10,569 nt of DNA from an uncultured euryarchaeote (GTDB lineage: Archaea; Thermoplasmatota; Thermoplasmata; UBA10834). Below the pieces are notes generated by a model. The model saw only the letters and a program-made list of their open reading frames with translations. It did no database searches and was not told where the DNA came from. The position numbers and the translations under genes were made by a program. This document shows, in pieces, positions 6,486-10,569 of this stretch. Location of the stretch: NCBI GenBank assembly GCA_937872085.1, contig CALMQK010000378.1, forward strand, positions 1 to 10,569, read 5' to 3'. Numbering within the stretch: position 1 is the stretch's first letter; each line of letters begins with the position of its first letter.

Positions 6486-7024
6486 TTCTTGTTCAGAATC
6501 ATTTCGAGAAGAGTCGTGAAACTCTGTTCGACGTTGTAACCTGTCTTGGCAGATGTCAGAAGGGCAGGTGAGTCCTGCTTCTTCGCGAAGACCTCGAGAT
6601 CTTGATACGGTACACGCGTCTCATCCCGCAGATCGCATTTGTTCCCAAGGAAAACGATCGGGACTTTTCCCGTGGTGGAGGTCATGGCCTTGATCCAGTA
6701 CCTGAGCTCTCCGAGGCTCTCCTTGCTCGTGACGTCGCACACGGCCAGCGCCCCTTCGACACCATAGAAGTATGCTTCTCTCAGGACTTCCCTGAAGCTT
6801 GGCTGTCCCATGATATCCCAAATCAGAAGAATGACGTTCTGGGGGACGCCCGTCTCAGGATCTTTGACCTGCATCTCCTTCTTGGTCACCTTCGTCCCGA
6901 TAGTCGCGATGTACTTATCATCGAACACGTCAGTGACATAACGTCTGATCAAGCTCGTCTTGCCGACACCGACGTCGCCAATGAGACATATCTTGAGCTT
7001 GCGAGAATTCTCGACCAGCGCCAC
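6482..7024 (-). CDS. Ras/Rab-like small GTPase (180 aa)
   Basis: All five G motifs are present: G1 GDVGVGKTS (16-24), G2 threonine T41 in YIATIGTK, G3 WDIMGQ (69-74) with Q74 at the position of catalytic Gln61 of Ras, G4 NKCD (128-131) and G5 TSAKT. The fold is a minimal G domain of Ras/Rab size. The C-terminus ends LEMILNKK, without a cysteine for prenylation, so stable membrane anchoring of the eukaryotic kind is unlikely. GTG 7024 is chosen because a TATA box (7065-7074) and GGAG (7036-7039) precede it and the G domain begins within a dozen residues. The longer frame to 7129 would run through the promoter. It is the first gene of the five-gene run and overlaps the amidohydrolase start by 4 nt. 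Its role (signalling, polarity or trafficking) cannot be told. Confidence 0.9.
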   Translation of the reverse strand: MALVENSRKLKICLIGDVGVGKTSLIRRYVTDVFDDKYIATIGTKVTKKEMQVKDPETGVPQNVILLIWDIMGQPSFREVLREAYFYGVEGALAVCDVTSKESLGELRYWIKAMTSTTGKVPIVFLGNKCDLRDETRVPYQDLEVFAKKQDSPALLTSAKTGYNVEQSFTTLLEMILNKK

Positions 7025-7064
7025 TTGCCCACTATCTCCAACTGGACGATATATGGATAGGAGA

Positions 7065-7074
7065 CCTATAAAAC
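7065..7074 (-). promoter_or_regulatory. TATA promoter of the GTPase-to-Hsp20 operon
   Basis: On the minus strand GTTTTATAGG is a good archaeal TATA box. A start about 25 nt downstream, near 7043, leaves a leader of about 19 nt with GGAG at 7039-7036 before the GTG at 7024. No equally good promoter is seen before the amidohydrolase, RidA or Hsp20. PAC2 has a weak candidate of its own near 4430-4438. Confidence 0.6.
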
Positions 7075-7173
7075 GTTTGCACGCGCGTTGCGTTGACAAT
7101 GGATTGCGCCGCGTGCCCGGAACGCACAAACGAGGAGAGCATTGGTCACGGGCTGCAGTTGTCGCACTGATAT

Positions 7174-7187
7174 GAAAAGTAACTTAA
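7174..7187 (+). promoter_or_regulatory. Candidate BRE/TATA promoter for the lysine-rich microprotein genes
   Basis: GAAAAGTAACTTAA resembles a BRE followed by a weak TATA box and would start transcription near 7208. A second candidate, TATATGG at 7200-7206, would start near 7228. Either gives a leader of about 100-125 nt, long for an archaeal mRNA of two tiny genes. Confidence 0.4.
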
Positions 7188-7212
7188 CCGTCTGACGCCT
7201 ATATGGATTCAA

Positions 7213-7307
7213 GGATGCATCTCGATCGGAGCGAAAACCTGCATCGAGCCGGCTCTTGGATGGAGACATTGCATCTATGTCAAGCGAATCAGGGCTTCGC
7301 CCCTGAT
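7213..7307 (+). promoter_or_regulatory. Potentially structured 5' leader before the microprotein genes
   Basis: Three helices can be drawn. P1 is GATGCA (7214-7219) with TGCATC (7270-7275), plus a flanking G-U pair. P2 is CTCGAT (7221-7226) with ATCGAG (7243-7248), enclosed by P1. P3 is ATCAGGG (7288-7294) with CCCTGAT (7301-7307) and loop CTTCGC. P3 ends 9 nt before the AGGAGG ribosome-binding site (7317-7322). It resembles a cis-regulatory leader, but the helices are short, a palindrome at 7246-7255 competes with P2, and I recognise no known RNA family. Confidence 0.35.
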
Positions 7308-7331
7308 ATAAGCAAAAGGAGGAAAAACAAA

Positions 7332-7406
7332 ATGGCTTGTGGAAAATGCGGCATGAAGACGAAGAAGGTAGCTAAGAAGAAGGCAGCTAAGAAGAAGAAG
7401 AAGTAA
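7332..7406 (+). CDS. Lysine-rich microprotein with N-terminal CxxC (24 aa)
   Basis: This 24-residue frame begins MACGKCGMKTKK. Its second half is made of alanine and a lysine majority, ending in five lysines. The single C-G-K-C could bind metal if the protein dimerises, or could act as a redox pair; the tail should bind nucleic acid or acidic surfaces. AGGAGG (7317-7322) lies 9 nt before the ATG, one of the best Shine-Dalgarno sites in the window, which is the main reason to believe the gene. An in-frame extension back to 7203 would ignore that site and cross the leader helices. A second lysine-rich frame starts 52 nt after the stop. I recognise no family. Composition makes it likely to be missed by gene callers with length cut-offs. 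Confidence 0.65.
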   Translation: MACGKCGMKTKKVAKKKAAKKKKK

Positions 7407-7458
7407 TAGTCCAGTTGAGCGGACGATCTGGGTTCTTTCCTTTCAGGAGAGTAGTTGT

Positions 7459-7548
7459 ATGCCTGCCAAAAAAACATCCAAGAAAGCCGGGAAAGCAAAG
7501 AAGAAGAAAGCCTACTACAAAGGAAAGGAAGTACGCGCGTCTAGATGA
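7459..7548 (+). CDS. Lysine-rich microprotein (29 aa)
   Basis: The frame begins MPAKKTSKKAGKAKKKKAYY and ends with R-A-S-R before TGA. About 40 percent of residues are lysine, giving a histone-tail-like or H1-like composition with no acidic residue except one glutamate. AGGAGA (7445-7450) lies 8 nt before the ATG. The 52-bp spacer from the previous microprotein gene has no TATA-like element, so the two are probably co-transcribed. The stop TGA (7546-7548) touches the stop of the converging primase-like gene with no base between. I recognise no family. DNA or RNA binding is inferred from charge alone. Overlapping frames in this region are shadows. Confidence 0.6.
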   Translation: MPAKKTSKKAGKAKKKKAYYKGKEVRASR

Positions 7549-8340
7549 TCATGCGGACCTCATGAACTCAGGTACTACGAGCTTTGAAGTTCGTGGATCA
7601 AACCTTCCCAAACCTCTTTCATATTTAATTCGCATGCATTTTCTGGACACGATGGCATTGAGAGAGCATGGAAGGCGCATCAATCTCGACCCGCCCTCCG
7701 TGACCCATTCATCGATATCGTATCGTGCCCCTATTCTTCTCGCAATCGCCTTCCGCTCCCGTTTCGTGAGATGATACGCGGCCTCGTCATCAACGACGAC
7801 ATGAAAACCCCGCCCAGAGTATACGACCCCGACATACTCGAATTGCTTCGCCAGTTCCAGGCTGAGCTGCGAGGCCTGCTTCCTGACCGACTTGAACTCA
7901 TACATGCAGAACCCGTGGACACGCCCCCGGTCGATCTTCTCGCCCAGATGCCCGTGATAGGGACAGTCCACATTCTCGGGGTCGAGATCGAATGCTAGCT
8001 GCTGACCATCGTAGTTCCGGCACCCTTGGCAAGCCTCAATGTTCTCGTCACAGCGAGCGCACTCCCTCACGTCGAAGTATCTGTTTCTATCGTAGTAGAG
8101 AGACTCCGGAAGATAGTCAAGCGCATACCGCCTGATGTCACCTGGTCTCTTCCAAAGGTCGATCACAACGACATTGTCCTTGTTCTCCTCTCGGCCTGGC
8201 ATCACTAGTCCCGTGTATCTTCCGAGGATCATCGCGAACTTCAGATTCCTCTTCCTGGCCCCAATCCAGTCGGAGAGCGATCCGATATCGAACTCCTTGT
8301 CGTAGTATCTCCTCCGTTCATCCAATGTCGACGGTCTCAT
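7549..8340 (-). CDS. Compact PriS-like (archaeo-eukaryotic primase small subunit family) protein, 263 aa
   Basis: AEP-superfamily primases make RNA/DNA primers. Numbered from ATG 8340, motif I is AFDLDPEN (D118, D120), followed by Cys/His residues C126, H129 or H131, H142 and C145 in the place of the PriS zinc knuckle. Motif II is VYSGRGFH (H180), as in PriS. Motif III reads IDEWVTEGGSRLMRLPCSLN, against the PriS pattern VTxDxxRxxRLPxSLH. The third catalytic Asp aligns with G216 (E215 adjacent), and His with N228. Only about 35 residues separate motifs II and III, far fewer than in Pyrococcus PriS. An extra Cys4 cluster (C94, C97, C104, C107) precedes motif I. ATG 8340 is chosen because DERRRYYDKEF matches PriS N-termini and a divergent promoter fits upstream; the frame extends to 8433. 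PriL is not in view. It is probably a PriS paralogue; a replicative primase is not excluded. Confidence 0.8.
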   Translation of the reverse strand: MRPSTLDERRRYYDKEFDIGSLSDWIGARKRNLKFAMILGRYTGLVMPGREENKDNVVVIDLWKRPGDIRRYALDYLPESLYYDRNRYFDVRECARCDENIEACQGCRNYDGQQLAFDLDPENVDCPYHGHLGEKIDRGRVHGFCMYEFKSVRKQASQLSLELAKQFEYVGVVYSGRGFHVVVDDEAAYHLTKRERKAIARRIGARYDIDEWVTEGGSRLMRLPCSLNAIVSRKCMRIKYERGLGRFDPRTSKLVVPEFMRSA

Positions 8341-8385
8341 CCCTTTCGGATACAACTTCACTTCACTCGGACCCGCACGATACGC

Positions 8386-8396
8386 GAAATAGTTTT
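8386..8396 (-). promoter_or_regulatory. Weak TATA candidate for the PriS-like gene
   Basis: On the minus strand GGAAAACTATTTCGCG contains AAAACTATTTC, which could direct transcription from about 8366 and give a leader of about 26 nt. No clear Shine-Dalgarno site precedes ATG 8340; GAAAGGG directly abuts it. On the plus strand a weak ACATAT element at 8415-8420 could serve the divergent transporter. The 113-bp gap 8341-8453 holds nothing else I can identify. Confidence 0.3.
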
Positions 8397-8453
8397 CCCC
8401 CGAGTGGCAAAGTGACATATCCAAGAGACGCAATCGCGGGCCAGGTACCCAGG

Positions 8454-9626
8454 ATGAAGTCTAGTCGAAGGCTCCTCTGGATAATCAGTTACCATCACGC
8501 ATGCAACGACGGCACGCTGATGGCGCTCGTCGCCCTCCTCCCCATATTCGTGAAGGATTTCGACCTGACATACTATGAGGTCGGCTTGCTCGGATCCGGG
8601 CTCCTGATAACTGTCGTCGTTCAGTATGCGATCGGAAGATTCGCGGATCGCATGTTCTCGAGATATCTCCTTGAACTGGGCGCCGCCCTCATGGGTCTGT
8701 CTTTCCTACTGATGCTCATGGTGAATAACTTCGAGGGGTTGTTCCTTGCGGTGATCTCGATGCGCGTCGGAGGAGCATTCTATCACCCGGTCGGGACCAG
8801 CTGGATCACCCGTGAATATGCTGGCCCCTATCTAGAAACGGCCCTGGGGATCCAGAGCGGCGTGGGCAACTTCGGAGTGATCATCGCGCTCGCGACCTCA
8901 GGATTCATTGGAGACATGTTCACATGGAGGGCACCGTGTATCCTCTGGGCCGTGCTGAACCTCTCGGCCGTGCTCCTGGGGACTCTGCTGGTCAGAGAGG
9001 GAATGATCAAGACCAGGGTCGTGCGCAAGGAAGCCGCGACCAGCTCGAGGGTCACGCTTGGCAAGATGATGTTCCTCATTGTGCCGATAGTGAGCGGAGG
9101 GGCGCTGTATCAGATCACGGCCTACTTCGGCCCGATAAACCTCGCAAGGACGCTCGACTGGAATGCGGGCAGTGCGGATCTCATCTTCGCGCTGTGGATT
9201 GGCATCGGGACCGTAACTTCCTACTACTTCGGTGCTCTCAGCGCCAGGGTCGGGAAGTACAGGCTCCTTTGGATAGGTTACCTGGTGTCGCTCGTCGCGG
9301 CCATCATCCTCTCGCTCACCACAGATTGGCGCCTGATCGCGCCGACCCTCCTCGTGTTCGGGGCTTTCCTGTTCGTGACATACCCAGCGCTGTTCTCCTT
9401 GGTCACCGAGTTGACGGGAGAGGAGGAGCGGGGAACGGCATTCGGGATCCTGTTCGGGTTCCAGCTCGGTGGAGGTGCGGTTTCGGTCTACGTGTGCGGC
9501 TTCATTGGCGACCACATAAAGAACCACGTATATTTGTTCCTGTTCGCGGGAGCCCTGGCGGCCGCCTCGCTGATCACGATCACTCTCTGGGAGACGCACA
9601 TCAAGAAGCTCGTCAAGAACTGCTAG
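8454..9626 (+). CDS. MFS transporter, fosmidomycin-resistance-like subgroup (390 aa)
   Basis: A 12-helix major facilitator superfamily permease of the inner membrane, probably a proton-coupled exporter of small molecules. Helix 1 carries HHACNDG (14-20) and the first loop is followed by LLPIFVKDFDLTYYEVGLL, both reminiscent of the Fsr-type subgroup. Loop 2-3 has the MFS motif-A remnant GRFADR (61-66), and helix 4 has GGAFYHPVG (106-114), a subgroup mark. A polar middle loop (about 180-205) joins the two halves, and a second motif-A-like loop appears at GALSARVGKYR. ATG 8454 is chosen because the membrane protein begins naturally there and AGGT lies 7 nt upstream. The 43-codon extension overlaps the divergent gene and is not transporter-like. 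The stop touches the stop of the converging DUF1614 gene. The substrate is unknown. Confidence 0.88.
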   Translation: MKSSRRLLWIISYHHACNDGTLMALVALLPIFVKDFDLTYYEVGLLGSGLLITVVVQYAIGRFADRMFSRYLLELGAALMGLSFLLMLMVNNFEGLFLAVISMRVGGAFYHPVGTSWITREYAGPYLETALGIQSGVGNFGVIIALATSGFIGDMFTWRAPCILWAVLNLSAVLLGTLLVREGMIKTRVVRKEAATSSRVTLGKMMFLIVPIVSGGALYQITAYFGPINLARTLDWNAGSADLIFALWIGIGTVTSYYFGALSARVGKYRLLWIGYLVSLVAAIILSLTTDWRLIAPTLLVFGAFLFVTYPALFSLVTELTGEEERGTAFGILFGFQLGGGAVSVYVCGFIGDHIKNHVYLFLFAGALAAASLITITLWETHIKKLVKNC

Positions 9627-10421
9627 CTACTGAGCGCGGCCCTTTCGTTCTGGTATCAGGGACGGAGCGGGCTTGACCTGCGGAGCAGGGGCCTGCCCTG
9701 GATCCTTGGCGTATGGTTGCTCCCGCGCCTCCTTCTCGAACTCCGAGACGACCCGCTCGAACCCATGCTTCCTCTCCTGCCTTCTCAACCAGAAGATGAA
9801 GGCGTCCACCCCAACGGCCACGATACCGGAGAGATACACAAGATCGAATACCTGTGCACCACCGATGCTCAGGAGATTCGCACCTCTCACCGGCGCAGGA
9901 AATGCCAGTATGTCGCCCAGATGGAATACGTCTGCTCCGACCAGCGTGCCCACAACACCAGAAACGTATGCCAGTGGTGCAGCCTTCTTTATGTCCATCC
10001 AAAAGGTCGAAAGAGAATAGAAACCAGCTGCCACGGCAGGAGCGAAAGCCCATGGGAAGTCTGCCACTATCCCCGTGTTCTGCACCGCTCTCGTCATGAA
10101 ATATGTGATGTAGGTGACTATTATGATCCCGATGAGTCCCTCCGCCGCCTGCACCCTACGGGATGTCACGAGATATGCGCATACGACCAACGGGATCAAC
10201 GCTCCCCCGACATTGATGCCCACCCACCAGCCCTTGTACGGGAAGATCGGGATGCTGATCGCGCCAAGCAAGAGCGTGAACATGAGGATCGCCCCGGCCT
10301 CCCCTCGTGAGAATCCGAGCTGTTCGAAAACCTTCTCGATCGAGGTGATGTACAACCAGAACAGCAACAGCGCTAACCCGAGGATTATGAGAACCAGTAG
10401 AATCGTTTCGATGAGCGCCAT
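9627..10421 (-). CDS. DUF1614 family polytopic membrane protein (264 aa)
   Basis: About seven hydrophobic segments are seen (roughly 5-25, 44-60, 68-85, 95-110, 122-138, 148-163 and 190-211). They are followed by a charged, proline-rich cytosolic tail from about 212. Family-like landmarks are NVGGALIPLVVCAYLV (70-84), GADVFHLGD (162-170) with a membrane-proximal histidine, and SIGGAQVFDLVYLSGI (185-200). These match what I recall of DUF1614, a membrane family of unknown function in archaea and bacteria. ATG 10421 is supported by a TATA box 27 nt upstream and no Shine-Dalgarno site, so it is probably leaderless. It converges on the MFS gene with zero bases between the stops. No function is proposed. 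The tail is long and may interact with a soluble partner. Confidence 0.8.
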   Translation of the reverse strand: MALIETILLVLIILGLALLLFWLYITSIEKVFEQLGFSRGEAGAILMFTLLLGAISIPIFPYKGWWVGINVGGALIPLVVCAYLVTSRRVQAAEGLIGIIIVTYITYFMTRAVQNTGIVADFPWAFAPAVAAGFYSLSTFWMDIKKAAPLAYVSGVVGTLVGADVFHLGDILAFPAPVRGANLLSIGGAQVFDLVYLSGIVAVGVDAFIFWLRRQERKHGFERVVSEFEKEAREQPYAKDPGQAPAPQVKPAPSLIPERKGRAQ

Positions 10422-10443
10422 TTCGAGATAGTAACCATCCAGG

Positions 10444-10452
10444 ATGATAAAA
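10444..10452 (-). promoter_or_regulatory. TATA box for the DUF1614 gene (leaderless)
   Basis: On the minus strand GAATAGGGTTTTATCATCC holds the TATA-like TTTTATCAT after a purine-rich BRE-like stretch. Its centre is about 27 nt before the ATG at 10421, so transcription should begin at or beside the start codon. Confidence 0.5.
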
Positions 10453-10495
10453 CCCTATTCCCTATCGCCATCCTGGCGCGGAACAGAGTACCGCC

Positions 10496-10569
10496 CTAAT
10501 CGAGGGTCCTCGGATAGGCGGACTTGAGCATCGACAAGTGCATCATCAGCATCTCCGTGATCATTGGAG
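10496..10569 (-). CDS. C-terminal fragment of a minus-strand gene cut by the window edge
   Basis: On the minus strand an open frame enters from the window edge and ends at TAG (10498-10496). The 23 visible residues read PMITEMLMMHLSMLKSAYPR and then T-L-D. This looks like an amphipathic, methionine-rich helix near a protein end rather than random sequence. It is too short to identify. The gap of 74 bp to the DUF1614 start fits a separate promoter for the latter. The other five frames here show no better coding. Confidence 0.4.
   Translation of the reverse strand, partial: PMITEMLMMHLSMLKSAYPRTLD

Larger units (their letters stand above)
7025..7331. other. 307-bp divergent intergenic region
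   Basis: This is the only stretch over 300 bases without a protein gene. The left part holds the GTPase promoter on the minus strand. The right part holds a plus-strand promoter candidate (about 7174-7187, or TATATGG at 7200-7206) and a leader of over 100 nt with potential stem-loops. GAGCCGGCTC at 7246-7255 is a perfect 10-bp palindrome. I see no tRNA, no convincing C/D-box pair and no known riboswitch signature. The segment 7080-7170 shows nothing I can interpret. Confidence 0.6.

Noticed and set aside
7025..7129. N-terminal extension of the GTPase to ATG 7129
   Set aside because: The extension contains the TATA box and Shine-Dalgarno site of the gene, and the added residues are not part of a G domain.
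7160..7310. Possible C/D-box RNA or tRNA in the divergent gap
   Set aside because: Partial matches such as CTGATATGA and CTGA were seen, but no proper RTGATGA/CTGA pairing and no T-loop GGTTCRA with an acceptor stem.
7203..7331. In-frame N-terminal extension of the first lysine-rich microprotein
   Set aside because: A near-perfect AGGAGG lies just before ATG 7332, while the upstream start has no ribosome-binding site and lies beside the promoter.
8898..9676. Long frames on both strands (233 and 250 codons) within the MFS gene
   Set aside because: They are low-complexity, charged shadows caused by biased third-codon positions of the transporter gene, which itself has a clear MFS sequence.

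Overview
The window comes from an archaeon. It carries a proteasome-assembly chaperone of the PAC2 family, an archaeal/eukaryotic-type primase small-subunit homologue, an ADP-forming acyl-CoA synthetase alpha subunit, a DUF5679 zinc ribbon and a DUF1614 membrane protein. Promoters are of TATA/BRE type, and genes with Shine-Dalgarno sites are mixed with apparently leaderless ones. The set fits a euryarchaeal, probably Thermoplasmatota-like genome, but that placement is inference. No rRNA, tRNA, CRISPR array, insertion sequence or phage gene was seen.

Layout, left to right. (a) 1-290: a short plus-strand DUF5679 zinc-ribbon gene with its own TATA box, ending in a hairpin/T-rich region shared with the converging gene. 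(b) 284-2975, minus strand: two metabolic genes with separate promoters, a saccharopine-dehydrogenase-like oxidoreductase and a stand-alone ADP-forming acyl-CoA synthetase alpha subunit with no beta subunit in view. (c) 7024-3208, minus strand: a tight five-gene run of Ras/Rab-like GTPase, YtcJ-like amidohydrolase, RidA enamine/imine deaminase, PAC2 proteasome-assembly chaperone with a C-terminal HbYX motif, and Hsp20. The genes overlap by 4 or 8 nt or are separated by 4-39 nt. (d) 7025-7331: a 307-bp divergent gap holding promoters for both sides and a possibly structured leader. (e) 7332-7548, plus strand: two previously easy-to-miss lysine-rich microproteins (24 and 29 aa), each with a strong Shine-Dalgarno site. 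(f) 8340-7549, minus strand: a compact PriS-like protein with an altered third catalytic motif and an extra Cys4 knuckle. (g) 8454-9626, plus strand: an MFS exporter-like protein, converging on a minus-strand DUF1614 membrane protein (10421-9627). (h) The right edge: probably the C-terminal end of another minus-strand gene.

The region is very compact. Two convergent gene pairs end with stop codons exactly abutting, forming the palindromes TGATCA and TAGCTA. The least ordinary parts are the PriS-like protein with the two lysine-rich microproteins that converge on it, and the operon that joins a small GTPase and metabolite-repair enzymes to proteostasis genes.
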